A program made the translations under genes and the position numbers. From assembly GCA_947378425.1 (NCBI GenBank), contig CANCJV010000038.1:1-39092 (forward strand): DNA of 39,092 nucleotides, written 5' to 3'. This DNA is from Synechococcaceae cyanobacterium. Its GTDB lineage: Bacteria; Cyanobacteriota; Cyanobacteriia; PCC-6307; Cyanobiaceae. Positions 27,991 through 36,874 of this stretch are shown piece after piece. The notes under the pieces are model-generated. The model saw nothing but the letters and a program-made list of their open reading frames with translations, searched no databases and was not told the origin of the DNA. Numbering within the stretch: the first letter of the stretch is position 1; each line of letters opens with the position of its first letter.

Positions 27991-29133
27991 TCAACGGGGT
28001 CTGGGGAGCACCAGGTCCTGGGGCACCACCTGAAGCTGCTGGCTCACGCCACCTCTGGTGACCGCGATCAACAGCGGTCTGCCCACGCCTGCAGCCTCCA
28101 CGGCCGTGATCACATCGGCCGGAGAGCGCACCGGCCGACCGGCCACCGCCACAATCACATCCCCTTGGCGCAGGCCGCCCCGATCGGCGGGTCCACCGAT
28201 CTGAATGCTGGCGATCAGAGCCCCTTCCGCCACCGATCCCTGGACGCTGCGCACCATGTCGAGGCCCACACCGATCATCGGATGGCTGACCTTGCCATTC
28301 GCCACCAGTTGCCGGGCGATCAAGCGGGCCCGGTTGATCGGGATCGCAAAGCCAAGACCAGCCCCGGGACCCGAGCGCACCAGGGTGTTGATCCCCACCA
28401 CTTCGCCATCGGCATTAAGCAAGGGGCCACCCGAATTGCCTGGATTGATCGCCGCGTCGGTCTGAATCAGATCGAGACGTTTGTCAGTGATGCCCAGCTT
28501 GGCCGCATTGCGATTGAGGCTGCTGATGATTCCCAGGGTGACCGTGTGATCGAGTCCGAAGGGATTGCCCACGGCGATGGCCCAATCCCCCACCTGCAGG
28601 CCGTCGGAGTTCCCCAGGGGAGCAACGGGCCAGGAGCCTGAACCCACCAGTCGCACCACGGCGAGATCGGTGATCGGATCGATGCCCACCACCTTGCCTT
28701 CCAGCCGCTGGCCGTTCTGGAAGCCCACGGTCACCCGATTGCTGCGTTCGACGACATGGGCGTTGGTGAGCACCAGTCCGTCGGCCTCGATGACAAAACC
28801 GCTGCCCTGGCCCCGTTCGGTGCGCTGGGCCGGCGGCGTGCCCATCTGGGGCAGGCCGAAGAACTGGCGGAAGAAGGGATCACTCAGAAGTCCCTGGGGC
28901 AGCCCTCTGGAGCCGCTCTGGGTCGCCACGGTGCGCTCGGTGTCGATGGTGACCACCGCCGGCCCTGCCCGGCGCACGGCGGCCGCCACAAACGACTGGC
29001 GGCCCAGGGCGCTGGCAGCAGGACTGGCAAGGGCCTGGGCCCGGACCGCTGGCAACAAGGCGGCAGGGGACACCACCAATGCCGCCGCTGCCAGGCCGAC
29101 AACGCCGCGGGAGAGGGCGCGGTTGGGGGACAT
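27991..29133 (-). CDS. HtrA/Deg-type serine protease with one PDZ domain
   Basis: This 380-residue periplasmic or thylakoid-lumen quality-control protease has a signal peptide running to about A36. The trypsin-like domain has the triad H126 (LTNAHVVE), D156 (ITDLAVVRL) and S234 (PGNSGGPL). One PDZ domain occupies about residues 280-375 ([24 protein letters not shown]). It resembles cyanobacterial HhoA/HhoB/HtrA, which degrade misfolded proteins under light and heat stress; which paralogue it is cannot be decided. ATG 29133 is chosen because the longer frame to 29259 crosses the divergent promoter gap. It faces the small NblA-like gene tail to tail. Confidence 0.92.
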   Translation of the reverse strand: MSPNRALSRGVVGLAAAALVVSPAALLPAVRAQALASPAASALGRQSFVAAAVRRAGPAVVTIDTERTVATQSGSRGLPQGLLSDPFFRQFFGLPQMGTPPAQRTERGQGSGFVIEADGLVLTNAHVVERSNRVTVGFQNGQRLEGKVVGIDPITDLAVVRLVGSGSWPVAPLGNSDGLQVGDWAIAVGNPFGLDHTVTLGIISSLNRNAAKLGITDKRLDLIQTDAAINPGNSGGPLLNADGEVVGINTLVRSGPGAGLGFAIPINRARLIARQLVANGKVSHPMIGVGLDMVRSVQGSVAEGALIASIQIGGPADRGGLRQGDVIVAVAGRPVRSPADVITAVEAAGVGRPLLIAVTRGGVSQQLQVVPQDLVLPRPR

Positions 29134-29251
29134 TGCAACGATGGAAACAGGCAGAAGAACCGTAGTCAGCACGGCCCGCCGAGGGAAAGAGGAGGCAACC
29201 CAACCAGTCCCATCACACCAGCCTATGATTTGTAAAGTTTCATATCGCTCC

Positions 29252-29356
29252 ATGGACACCAGTCACCTGCTCCTGGCTTTCCTTGCCTTCGGGGCCGCCT
29301 GCACCACCCTCTGGGCCTGGATGCTGGCCTCCAGCTCCACGCCACAGGAGCGATGA
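29252..29356 (+). CDS. 34-residue single-helix membrane protein
   Basis: This is a tiny ORF: MDTSH, a hydrophobic helix of about 22 residues ([22 protein letters not shown]) and a short polar tail. The translation is clearly membrane-like and codons are GC-ending. An in-frame ATG at 29225 would add nine residues. It diverges from htrA and precedes the DUF2973-like gene by 58 bases. Similar single-helix proteins are subunits of photosynthetic or NDH complexes, but no specific family is recognised. Confidence 0.5.
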   Translation: MDTSHLLLAFLAFGAACTTLWAWMLASSSTPQER

Positions 29357-29414
29357 TGAAGGAGATCCGGCGAGTTCACTTCGGTCCTTCCGCCAGCCAG
29401 GGTCGTCCCTCGTC

Positions 29415-29729
29415 ATGCCCACCTTCGTCTCCCAACTGATCCCTCTGCTCTACGGAGCCTGCTTTTTGGTGCTCCTCTGGCAGGCCTTCCGCGTCATGGC
29501 CCAGGGATTTCAGGCCGTACCCCGACCCGGGGACCGGGGCTCGGCCTCCAGTCGCGAGCAGGTCCCGGCTGGCGAGCGGGGAGTCCCGTCAACGACCGAC
29601 CGCACCGGCAGGCTGACCATCCATCCGGAACTGCTCGATGCCGAGGGCCAGCTCACCCGCGAAGACCTGCTGACGGTCCGTTTCAGCGGTGACAACGAAA
29701 AGCCTGTCCGTCCTGAGGACATCGGTTGA
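29415..29729 (+). CDS. DUF2973-like membrane-anchored protein
   Basis: This is a 104-residue protein. An N-terminal transmembrane helix (SQLIPLLYGACFLVLLWQAF) and a FRVMAQGFQ region are followed by a polar linker. A C-terminal motif, IHPELLDAEGQLTREDLLTVRF, here split around residues 75-95, corresponds to the HPELLD-x-G-x-LL end of DUF2973, a family restricted to cyanobacteria and of unknown function. ATG 29415 is used. It follows the 34-residue membrane protein gene on the same strand. Confidence 0.65.
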   Translation: MPTFVSQLIPLLYGACFLVLLWQAFRVMAQGFQAVPRPGDRGSASSREQVPAGERGVPSTTDRTGRLTIHPELLDAEGQLTREDLLTVRFSGDNEKPVRPEDIG

Positions 29730-29797
29730 GCTTCAGATCCCCTCGGACCGTCGCTGAATAGGCTCAGCGCTACGAACACGCACTCCGTCGGAGGTTG

Positions 29798-30184
29798 ATG
29801 GTGGACCAAAGGACCCGAATCGTGGCTGCCGTGCTCAATGGCCTCAAGCTGCCGCCCCGTTTCCGGCTGAAGCTGATCAAAGATGATCCGATCCGCCTGG
29901 AGCTGAGCCTCACCCCCGCCTACGGCAAGGATCCGATCCTGGTCGGGCTGGTCGAATCCCAGGATCTGGTGGCCCGCCGGGATCGCGAAGGACGCATCCC
30001 CCGAGATCTGCAGGGCACCTGGGACTGGACCGTGCGCCACGGCAAGGTGAGTACCGGCGGCTGGAACCCCTATCTCAAGGAGGCCCTGCAGACCATGTTC
30101 GAGACCGGCCTGCCGGCAATTGTCTACGAGGAGACCACCGGCGAGGTGTACCACCCGGTCGATGGCATTCGCCACGTGCGCTGA
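29798..30184 (+). CDS. Hypothetical cytoplasmic protein
   Basis: This is a 128-residue mixed alpha/beta protein without signal or membrane segment. Segments such as KLPPRFRLKLIKDDPIRLEL, DLQGTWDWTVRHGKVSTGGW and GEVYHPVDGIRHVR suggest a compact beta-rich fold. A strong Shine-Dalgarno GGAGG at 29790-29794 is only three bases from ATG 29798 and six from GTG 29801, so initiation may be at the GTG one codon later. It ends 18 bases before hrpB. I do not recognise the family. Confidence 0.7.
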   Translation: MVDQRTRIVAAVLNGLKLPPRFRLKLIKDDPIRLELSLTPAYGKDPILVGLVESQDLVARRDREGRIPRDLQGTWDWTVRHGKVSTGGWNPYLKEALQTMFETGLPAIVYEETTGEVYHPVDGIRHVR

Positions 30185-30202
30185 GTTGCGCCCAGGCCCG
30201 TC

Positions 30203-32770
30203 TTGAAAGCCGAAGGCCTGCCGATCGAGGCCCAGCTCGAAGCGATCCGGGCAGCCCTGCTGCCGCCGGGCTCGACCCTGCTGCTGCAGGCACCTCCCGG
30301 AGCCGGCAAGACCACCCGGGTCCCCCTGACCCTGCTCGAGAGCCTGGGGGAAGCCGGTCAGATCGTGATGCTGGAACCGCGGCGGCTGGCAGCCCGCAAT
30401 GCCGCCGCCCGCCTGGCCCTGGCCCTGGGGGAACCCCTGGGCGGCCTGGTGGGTTACAGCGTCCGGCTCGAGAGTCGCACCTCCCCAGCCACCCGCCTGG
30501 AGGTGGTCACCGCCGGCCTGTTCCTGCGCCGGCTGCAGAGCGATCCGGAGCTGGCGGGGGTGGCCTGCGTCATTGTCGACGAGTTCCATGAACGGTCGGC
30601 CGAGGCCGATCTGGCCCTGGCCCTGCTGCGCCAGGCCCGTCAGTTGCTGCGCCCCGATCTGCGCCTGCTGCTGATGTCGGCCACCCTCGATCTGGCCCCT
30701 CTGGCGGCGCGGCTCGACGGCGCTGCGGTGATCGAGAGCCTGGGGCGCAGCTGGCCCGTAACGGTGCAGCACCAGGTGAACCGCCAGGATGAACGGCTCG
30801 ATCAGCAGGTGGTGCGGGCCCTTGAAGGTCACTGGCTCGACCAGCGCAGCGCAGCCGAGACCGTGCTGATCTTCCTGCCAGGGCAGCGGGAACTTCTGGC
30901 GAGCCAGCGGGCGATTGCGGCGACCGATTGGGGGCAGGAGCCGGAAGTGGTGCTCCTGCATGGCCAGCTGAGCCTGGAGGCCCAGATGGAGGCGCTGGCA
31001 CCGGCCCGCCGGACCGCCGGCAAGATCGTGCTGGCCACGGCCATCGCCGAGAGCTCCCTGACGATCAGCGGCGTGCGGCTGGTGATCGACAGCGGCCTCA
31101 GCCGGCGCAATCGTTTCGATCCCGCCCGGGGCATGGATGGCCTGATCACCGTGCCCGCCAGCCAGGCCAGCGCCGAGCAGCGCCGGGGTCGGGCCGGCCG
31201 CCTGGGCCCGGGTCGCTGCCTGAGGCTCTGGTCAGCGGCGGAGCAGCAGCGCCGGCCCGCCCATGACACGCCGGAACTGCTGGAGGTGGATCCCCTGCCG
31301 ATCTGCCTGCAGCTGGCCGCCTGGGGGGCGGGCCTGGGGCAGGACCTCGCCTGGATCGACCCGCCGCCCGAGGCGGCGATGCAGGAGGCCCGGCGCCTGC
31401 TGCACCAACTCGGCGCCCTGGACACCGACGGCCGGATCAGCTCCCATGGCCAGGCCATGGCCCGTCTTGGCCTGCATCCGCGCCTGGCCCACATGCTGTT
31501 GCTGGCTGAAGAACGGGGCTGGCTGGAGCTGGGCTGCAACCTGGCGGTGCTGCTGAGTGAACGGGATCCGCTCGATCGTCGCGAGGCCGGCTGCGACCTG
31601 CTGCGCCGCCTCGACTGGCTGAGCCAGGACCAGCGGGATGGGCGCCAGCAGCAGCGGCGCCAACTGCAGCAACTCAAGTCCCAGCTGCAGCGGCAGGTGC
31701 GTTCAGGCAGCTCCGGTTCAGACCAGGGCCGCGCGCCGGTCAGCCGGGTACCCCTGTCGCCGCAGAGCACCGAGACCATGGCGGCTCTGCTGGTGAGCTG
31801 GGCCTATCCCGAGCGGGTGGCCCTCAACCGCGGCAGCGGGGATGGCCGCTGGCTGATGCGTGGTGGACGGGGGGCCCTGCTCCATGGCGATGACCCTCTG
31901 GCAGGATGCCGGGCCCTGGCGATTGCCTCTCTGGACGACCAGGGCCAGGAAGCCCGGGTGCTGCTGGCGGTGCCCCTCGCCGATGGTGTGCTGGCCCAGC
32001 TGGCGCAGGAGCAAGGGGAACAGGCGGAGCAAGCCGTCTGGGATAAAAAGGCCGGCCGGGTGCGCTGTGAACGGCTGTTGCGCCTGGGTGCCCTGGTGCT
32101 GGAACGCCAACCCTGGCCGGAGGCCGACGAGCAGGCCGTCCAGAGGGCCCTGCTCGAGGGCCTGCAGCAGCTCGGCCTGGAGGCCCTGCCCTGGTGCGAT
32201 CGCAGCCAGGAGCTGCGCCAGCGGCTGGAGCTGGCCCACCGGCTGCTGGGAGCGCCCTGGCCCGACCGCACCCTCGACCATCTGAGCGCCACCATGGAGC
32301 ACTGGCTGGCCCCCTGGCTGGAGGGTCGCCGCAGTGCCCAGGAGTTGCAGGGGCTGAATCTGATCGAAGCCCTCTGGGGCGATCTGGACTGGCAGCGGCG
32401 CCGGGAGCTGGAGATCCTGCTGCCACCGAGCCTGAAGGTGCCCTCCGGCCGCTCCCTGCCAATTCGGTACGGGCCCGAAGGGCCTGTCCTGGCGGTGAAA
32501 TTGCAGGAGATGTTCGGTTGCCAGGACACCCCGACCCTGCTGCAGGGCCGGCTGCCTCTGACCGTGGAACTGCTCTCACCGGCCGGCCGCCCCGCAGCCA
32601 TCACCAAGGATCTCGGCCGTTTCTGGGACAGCGGCTACGGGGAGGTGCGCCGCGAGCTGCGGGGGCGCTATCCGAAACACCCCTGGCCGGAAGACCCTCG
32701 CCAGGGGATCGCCACCGCCCTCACCAAGGCCGCGCTGCTGCGGGCTGCCCCTGGCTCCAACGGCCCTTGA
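30203..32770 (+). CDS. hrpB: ATP-dependent helicase HrpB
   Basis: This 855-residue DEAH-box helicase of the HrpB family is related to HrpA and Prp-type RNA helicases; its substrate is poorly known. Motifs are Walker A PPGAGKTT (31-38), D126-E-F-H, LLMSATLD, ATAIAESSLTI and the QRRGRAGR arginine-finger motif. The helicase-associated domain follows, then the HrpB-specific C-terminal domain (PSLKVPSGRSLPIRY, AVKLQEMFG, RGRYPKHPWPEDP). The start is TTG 30203, the only suitable initiator giving the usual N terminus. Length is close to E. coli HrpB. Confidence 0.93.
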   Translation: MKAEGLPIEAQLEAIRAALLPPGSTLLLQAPPGAGKTTRVPLTLLESLGEAGQIVMLEPRRLAARNAAARLALALGEPLGGLVGYSVRLESRTSPATRLEVVTAGLFLRRLQSDPELAGVACVIVDEFHERSAEADLALALLRQARQLLRPDLRLLLMSATLDLAPLAARLDGAAVIESLGRSWPVTVQHQVNRQDERLDQQVVRALEGHWLDQRSAAETVLIFLPGQRELLASQRAIAATDWGQEPEVVLLHGQLSLEAQMEALAPARRTAGKIVLATAIAESSLTISGVRLVIDSGLSRRNRFDPARGMDGLITVPASQASAEQRRGRAGRLGPGRCLRLWSAAEQQRRPAHDTPELLEVDPLPICLQLAAWGAGLGQDLAWIDPPPEAAMQEARRLLHQLGALDTDGRISSHGQAMARLGLHPRLAHMLLLAEERGWLELGCNLAVLLSERDPLDRREAGCDLLRRLDWLSQDQRDGRQQQRRQLQQLKSQLQRQVRSGSSGSDQGRAPVSRVPLSPQSTETMAALLVSWAYPERVALNRGSGDGRWLMRGGRGALLHGDDPLAGCRALAIASLDDQGQEARVLLAVPLADGVLAQLAQEQGEQAEQAVWDKKAGRVRCERLLRLGALVLERQPWPEADEQAVQRALLEGLQQLGLEALPWCDRSQELRQRLELAHRLLGAPWPDRTLDHLSATMEHWLAPWLEGRRSAQELQGLNLIEALWGDLDWQRRRELEILLPPSLKVPSGRSLPIRYGPEGPVLAVKLQEMFGCQDTPTLLQGRLPLTVELLSPAGRPAAITKDLGRFWDSGYGEVRRELRGRYPKHPWPEDPRQGIATALTKAALLRAAPGSNGP

Positions 32771-32924
32771 CCCACCAGCAGGATCGCTGAATGGAGACCG
32801 TTGCAGGTCACACCAACCTGTGTGGCCAGGCTCCCCAGCCTTGGCGGGATTCAGAGGCCAGCGATCCTCAGAGCCGGCCCTTGCCAACAGCCCAGCCCCT
32901 CAGCCGGAGGCCGCCTGCGACCGC

Positions 32925-33875
32925 TCAGGAGATCGCAGCGCAACCGTCAAGGGAGGCCGGACTCCCATCCGGGCCAGGACCCTGGCGCCGTGACCAGCCC
33001 AGGGCACTGCCGGAGGCCGGTCGATCCCTGTCGCCAGGCTCTCGGGGACGCCCTTCCAACAGCCCCGTGAAGCCGAAGTGGTGCAGACCCTCCACAATCC
33101 CCTGACATCCTTCGGAGCGAGCCTGGTAGGTGGCTGGTAAGCGCGGCAGCTGGGCCACCAGCTCGGGTTCAGAGACGGCCATCATCACTGAGGCCAAGCC
33201 GGTCTCGAACATGGCGAGGTCGTTGAGGCTGTCCCCGGCCGTCAGCACCCGATCCGGCGTCACCTCCAGCCAGGCAAGCAGGGCCAACAGGGTGCTGCCC
33301 TTGTTGACACCGGCCGGCAAGACATCGAGATAGCGGCCACCGGAGACCAGGCAATCCACCCCGTGAGCCTCGAGCTCCCGCAGCAGGCTGCAGTCGAGGG
33401 CCTCCACATCGACGAAATAGGCCAGACGACGATCAGCCGTCACCGGCTGGGAGGCCACACCGGGAATCAAGGCCAGCCGGGGCAGCAAGCGTTCCGGCAG
33501 ACCGCGCCAGCGGGCCTCGATCGGATCCACGGCCAAGGGCAGCGGCTCCAGGGTCAGCCCGCAGGCGACGGTGCACCCGACATCGCTGATGATCAGATGG
33601 GGAGCGGCAAGCCCCAGCTCGGGCTCAGAAGCCAGCACCCTCGCCACCGAGCGCAGATCGCGGCCGGTGCTGAACACGTGTATGACGCGATGGCGCTCGC
33701 ACACCAGCCAGCGGTACAGCCAACGGCGCCAGGGTGACGGTCCGGCCAGCAAGGTGCCATCCAGATCGGTGACCAGCACCAACTCCGGCTGAGCCGGCAG
33801 CTGGGAAGCCAACTGGGCCTGCAGGCGCTGCCGGGGCGAGCCGCCAGGAAGATCTGCGGGGATCGCCACCACCAT
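32925..33875 (-). CDS. HAD phosphatase of the sucrose-phosphatase family
   Basis: This is a 316-residue protein. HAD-IIB motifs are D37-L-D39-G-T-L (I), STGRD (II), the lysine in GVNKGSTLL (III) and TAGDSLNDLAMF (IV), with an alpha/beta C2-type cap. This is the sucrose-6-phosphate phosphatase branch, which also contains enzymes for glucosylglycerol-, glucosylglycerate- and mannosylglycerate-phosphate. A compatible-solute phosphatase is therefore likely, but the exact substrate is open. No glycosyltransferase partner is adjacent. The last about 45 residues are Gly/Pro/Arg/Ser-rich and look like a tail beyond the fold. ATG 33875 is used. It diverges from the Hli gene across about 110 bases. Confidence 0.82.
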   Translation of the reverse strand: MVVAIPADLPGGSPRQRLQAQLASQLPAQPELVLVTDLDGTLLAGPSPWRRWLYRWLVCERHRVIHVFSTGRDLRSVARVLASEPELGLAAPHLIISDVGCTVACGLTLEPLPLAVDPIEARWRGLPERLLPRLALIPGVASQPVTADRRLAYFVDVEALDCSLLRELEAHGVDCLVSGGRYLDVLPAGVNKGSTLLALLAWLEVTPDRVLTAGDSLNDLAMFETGLASVMMAVSEPELVAQLPRLPATYQARSEGCQGIVEGLHHFGFTGLLEGRPREPGDRDRPASGSALGWSRRQGPGPDGSPASLDGCAAIS

Positions 33876-33941
33876 CAGCGCGACTTCAACTCCAACCAAA
33901 AACAAGACCGGACCAAACAGCGACGACCACAGTCAAGTCAC

Positions 33942-33947
33942 GATAAT
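33942..33947 (+). promoter_or_regulatory. Possible -10 box of the hli gene
   Basis: GATAAT lies about 38 bases before GTG 33985, inside an AT-rich 33930-33957 island that is unusual for this genome. No good -35 hexamer is present at 17 bases. On the opposite strand the same island offers TATTAT toward the phosphatase gene. One GTTAC at 33953 resembles half of an HLR1 (RpaB) site, with no second half in register. Confidence 0.35.
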
Positions 33948-33984
33948 AAAACGTTACGACACTCAGGCTCTCGCGACATCTCTC

Positions 33985-34131
33985 GTGACCAACGCTTCCC
34001 AACCTCGCTTCGGTTTTGTGAACTTCGCCGAAACCTGGCATGGCCGCCTGGCCATGCTCGGCTTCGTGATTGGACTGGCCACCGAACTGCTCACCGGCCA
34101 GGGGATTCTGGCCCAGATCGGTCTGGGCTGA
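33985..34131 (+). CDS. hli: High-light-inducible protein (Hli/ELIP-like, single helix)
   Basis: This 48-residue one-helix chlorophyll-binding protein begins with GTG (VTNASQPRFGFVNFAE). The Hli core is E-T-W-H-G-R-L-A-M-L-G-F followed by VIGLATELLTGQGIL, including the E-x-x-N/H-x-R pigment-ligand motif and the conserved E-x-x-TG after the helix. The third ligand position is His rather than the more common Asn. Such proteins bind chlorophyll and carotenoid in thylakoids and protect photosystem II assembly or dissipate energy under high light. No ATG exists in frame upstream. It is followed by a GC hairpin at 34148. Confidence 0.92.
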   Translation: MTNASQPRFGFVNFAETWHGRLAMLGFVIGLATELLTGQGILAQIGLG

Positions 34132-34586
34132 GGCCCAGGTGACCGAAGGGGGGCCTCGCCCCCCCCAGCCTCACCCCTGATGGGGCGGTCCAGTCGACGT
34201 GATGCGGGCCACTTGAGCTTCCACCCCAACCCTTCAGCCACTCGCTCCACGGCCCGCTTGCAGCGATGGTTCTGCTGATCCCACGGCCTCAACGAACATC
34301 GCCGTTGTTTTTACAGGAGCATGGCCGCACCTGGAAACTGGATTTCAGCGAGAACCCTTGACCTTCAATCGCTGGAAGTCCGCCTGAAGCAGGCACCAAT
34401 CACAAAAGCCAGCAGCTCAGACACGCTTCAACTCCACGGTGAACGATCCACCTGCATGCCGGCGAACGAAGTCCCCTCGGCAGCCAGCAGCCGTACTGGG
34501 TCGCAGGTCCAGGCGCGCCCAGGCGTCAGCAGAGGAAGTCGCCGTCCAGCGGGCTTCTACGCTGGCTCAACGACTGCCTGGCCCGT
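34132..34586 (+). other. 455-base stretch without a convincing gene
   Basis: After the hli hairpin this stretch has only one candidate frame, 34321-34590 (89 codons), which would overlap the next gene as GTGA. Its third-position GC is clearly lower than in real genes here, and the product has no recognisable feature, so it is not called. A GTTGTTTTTACAGG patch at 34302-34315 could be part of a promoter. No tRNA or known small-RNA motif was recognised. Confidence 0.5.
34148..34164 (+). terminator. GC hairpin just after hli
   Basis: A 7-bp stem, GGGGGGC (34148-34154) and GCCCCCC (34158-34164), with a three-base loop lies 16 bases after the hli stop. There is no T-tract after it. It could be a U-less terminator or a 3'-end stabiliser of the small mRNA. 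Confidence 0.4.
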
Positions 34587-34772
34587 GTGAGCCGCCCCAT
34601 CCGCTTCTTCGCCGGGAACCGACGCGACGGAGCCAGGTTGTTGAGCACAGCACTGGTGATCACCACAGTCGGCCTGGTGCGGTTCGATCACCCGATCGGG
34701 CGTGGCATCGCCCTGGTGGCTGGCGCCCTGAGCCTGTACTGGTGGCTGCAGTACAGGCAGCTCACTCAGTGA
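34587..34772 (+). CDS. Small two-helix membrane protein upstream of xseA
   Basis: This 61-residue protein starts at GTG 34587. A basic N terminus (MSRPIRFFAGNRRDGARLL) precedes two hydrophobic stretches (STALVITTVGLVRF and GRGIALVAGALSLYWWLQY) with an RFDHPIGRG turn between. It is positioned 13 bases before the xseA TTG, so it is likely co-transcribed with xseA-xseB. The family is not recognised. Confidence 0.6.
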   Translation: MSRPIRFFAGNRRDGARLLSTALVITTVGLVRFDHPIGRGIALVAGALSLYWWLQYRQLTQ

Positions 34773-34785
34773 ACGGATCCATTCC

Positions 34786-35970
34786 TTGAACGGCTCCCAA
34801 CCCAGGGACGGGCTGCCCCGCTACGGCGTCGCCCAACTCAACGAGGCGATCGGCAGCCTGCTGGAGCGGGGCTTTGCCCCCCGCTTTCTGGTCGATGCCA
34901 CGGTCAGTCGCCCCCAGCTGAAGAAGGGACATCTCTGGCTCACCCTCTCCGATGGACAGGCCTCGATTCCAGCGGTCATCTGGGCCTCCCAGCTGCAGAA
35001 ACTGAGCTTCGTCCCCGAAGAAGGGGATGGGGTGGTGGTGGTCGGCAAACTCAACTTCTGGGCAGCCCAGGCCCGGCTGACGGTCCAGATCCTCGACGTA
35101 CGGCCCAGCCTGACGGCGGTGCTGCGCCAGTTCGAGCGGGTGCGATCGCTGCTGGAGCCGGAAGGGCTGTTCGATCCAGCCCGCCGGCGATCCCTGCCCC
35201 CCTGGCCCCGTCGTATCGCCTTGCTCACGAGCGTGCCCAGCTCCGCTCTGGCCGACATGCTGCGCACGGCCCGGGAACGCTGGCCAGCGACCAGGCTGTT
35301 GGTGGTGCCGATCCCCGTCCAGGGACCGGTGGAGGCCAGAATTCGAGCAGCGATCGAGCGCCTCACTACCCGCGCCACGGAGCTCGAACTCGATGCGCTG
35401 GTGCTGGCCCGGGGCGGCGGCAGCCGTGAGGATCTGGCCGTCTTTGACAGCGAGGAGCTGGCCCGCTGCCTGGCCTCCTGTCCGCTGCCGGTCGTCTGCG
35501 GCCTCGGCCATGAAGACGACACCACGATCGCCGATCTGGTGGCGGACTACCGAGCCGCCACACCCACAGCCGCCTTGGTGGCATTGCTTCCCGACCGTCT
35601 GGCGGAGCGGATCGCCCTGACCCAGCAGCGACGCCACCTCGGGCAGCTGTTGATCCTGCGTCTGCAGGCAGCCCGCCAACAGCTGGAGCGCGATCGTCAG
35701 CGGCTTGACGCTCTGCACCCCAGCCAACTTCTGGAGAGCCAACGGCAGTGGTTGAGACAGCAGCGGGCCCTGCTGCAGGCTCTCTCCCCCCGCCATCTGC
35801 TGGAGCGGGGTTTCGCCCTGATCCGCGATGAGCAGGGCAACCTGGTGCGCTCGATCACAGGCGTCAGCGCCGGCGATCGCATCACGGTCGAGCTGAACGA
35901 CGGACTCCTGACTGCGGAGGTGCGCCAACGGCAGCCGGCCACGACAACCCAGGGCCGCCCGAGGCCCTGA
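34786..35970 (+). CDS. xseA: Exodeoxyribonuclease VII large subunit
   Basis: This 394-residue catalytic subunit of exonuclease VII degrades single-stranded DNA into oligonucleotides. It has an N-terminal OB-fold (GHLWLTLSDGQASIPAVIW, VVVVGKLNFW), the catalytic domain with RIALLTSVPSSALADML, LVLARGGGSREDLAVFD and CGLGHEDDTTIADLVADYRAATPTAA, then a long coiled coil (LAERIALTQQRRHL onward). It ends with the C-terminal RGFALIRDEQGNLVRS segment. Usual lengths are about 400-460. The start is TTG 34786. xseB follows after 18 bases, as expected for the complex. Confidence 0.95.
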   Translation: MNGSQPRDGLPRYGVAQLNEAIGSLLERGFAPRFLVDATVSRPQLKKGHLWLTLSDGQASIPAVIWASQLQKLSFVPEEGDGVVVVGKLNFWAAQARLTVQILDVRPSLTAVLRQFERVRSLLEPEGLFDPARRRSLPPWPRRIALLTSVPSSALADMLRTARERWPATRLLVVPIPVQGPVEARIRAAIERLTTRATELELDALVLARGGGSREDLAVFDSEELARCLASCPLPVVCGLGHEDDTTIADLVADYRAATPTAALVALLPDRLAERIALTQQRRHLGQLLILRLQAARQQLERDRQRLDALHPSQLLESQRQWLRQQRALLQALSPRHLLERGFALIRDEQGNLVRSITGVSAGDRITVELNDGLLTAEVRQRQPATTTQGRPRP

Positions 35971-35988
35971 CCAACCATCCCCAGGCCC

Positions 35989-36312
35989 ATGTCACCAGCA
36001 GCCAAACGAGAGCCTCCCGGCCCGCGCGCCAGAGGCAAGACCAAACCGGAGCCTGCACCGCCTCAGGAGCAGGAGGACATCAGCGCCGAGCTGAGCTACC
36101 GCGAAGCCCAGGCCGCCCTGCAACTCTGTCTGGCCCAGCTGCAGGCAAGCGATCTGGATATCGAGGCCATGAGCGGCCTCTATGAGCGAGCCCAGAGCTA
36201 TGCGAATCGCTGCGAAAGTCTGCTCGATGCCATCGAGCAGGACGTGATGCAATGGGATCCGGAGCAGCCGGATACCGCGCCCCGGCCGTACCAAGCAGGT
36301 AGCCAGTCATGA
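35989..36312 (+). CDS. xseB: Exodeoxyribonuclease VII small subunit
   Basis: This is a 107-residue partner of XseA. The helical core L-S-Y-R-E-A-Q-A-A-L followed by LCLAQLQASDLDIEAMSGLYERA is the XseB signature (helix, LE/LD-x-M/L turn, helix). It is preceded by a Pro/Lys-rich, disordered 33-residue N terminus absent from many homologues. XseB wraps the XseA coiled coil and regulates the nuclease. Its stop overlaps the next gene's ATG as ATGA. Confidence 0.9.
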   Translation: MSPAAKREPPGPRARGKTKPEPAPPQEQEDISAELSYREAQAALQLCLAQLQASDLDIEAMSGLYERAQSYANRCESLLDAIEQDVMQWDPEQPDTAPRPYQAGSQS

Positions 36313-36731
36313 ATCCCGAAGAGCAGCAGCTGACGTCCGGGGAGCCGCAGCCAGCGCCGATCACCGTCGAGGCACCGACAGTGCCACCCATGGCCTGGAT
36401 TTATCTGGCCCTGAGCCTGGCCGGCGCCATCCTTCCCTGGCTCTCCAACTGGGACTTCATCCAGTCCTACGGATCAGGTTTTGATCTGGGACGATTCATC
36501 GCCCTGGCCAATGCCAATCCAGCCTCCCAATTCCTTGCCAGGGATCTGGCGATCAGCGCTTCGGCCCTGACAATCTGGATGGTGCTGGAAAGCCGCCGCC
36601 TGAAGATGCGCGGCCTGGGCTGGGTGCTGCTGAGTTGCATCACCATTGCCTTCGCCTTCGGAGCGCCTTTATTTCTACATCTGAGGGAACGCCGCCTGGC
36701 AGAACTGCAACGCCTGGGAATGCCAGGCTGA
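36309..36731 (+). CDS. DUF2834 membrane protein
   Basis: This 140-residue protein has a polar 28-residue N terminus and then three hydrophobic segments. The pattern is ALSLAGAILPWLSNW, a FDLGRFIALA loop, RDLAISASALTIWMVLESRRL and ISFAF-like AFGAPLFLHLRERRLAEL, which is the DUF2834 layout. Its function is unknown; members are common in cyanobacteria. The ATGA overlap with xseB suggests it is the last gene of the xseAB operon. Confidence 0.8.
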   Translation: MNPEEQQLTSGEPQPAPITVEAPTVPPMAWIYLALSLAGAILPWLSNWDFIQSYGSGFDLGRFIALANANPASQFLARDLAISASALTIWMVLESRRLKMRGLGWVLLSCITIAFAFGAPLFLHLRERRLAELQRLGMPG

Positions 36732-36874
36732 ACCAGGCAACGATCAGCGTTACAGCAAAAGACCGATCTCTGATTGATGCCATTTAACTGGACCAACCAT
36801 GTTACGTGGCAGTAGAACGATGAAGAGGACGCCGTTATGGACTGAATAAGAAGAATGTCCTTGGCAGGATCTGG

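Noticed and set aside
33953..33961. GTTACGACA as an HLR1 (RpaB) site upstream of hli
   Set aside because: Only one half-site is present and the second direct repeat is missing at the required spacing.
34321..34590. An 89-codon frame with a GTGA overlap to the next gene
   Set aside because: Third-position GC is well below that of neighbouring genes, and there is no hydrophobic, helical or motif signal. The overlap may be chance.
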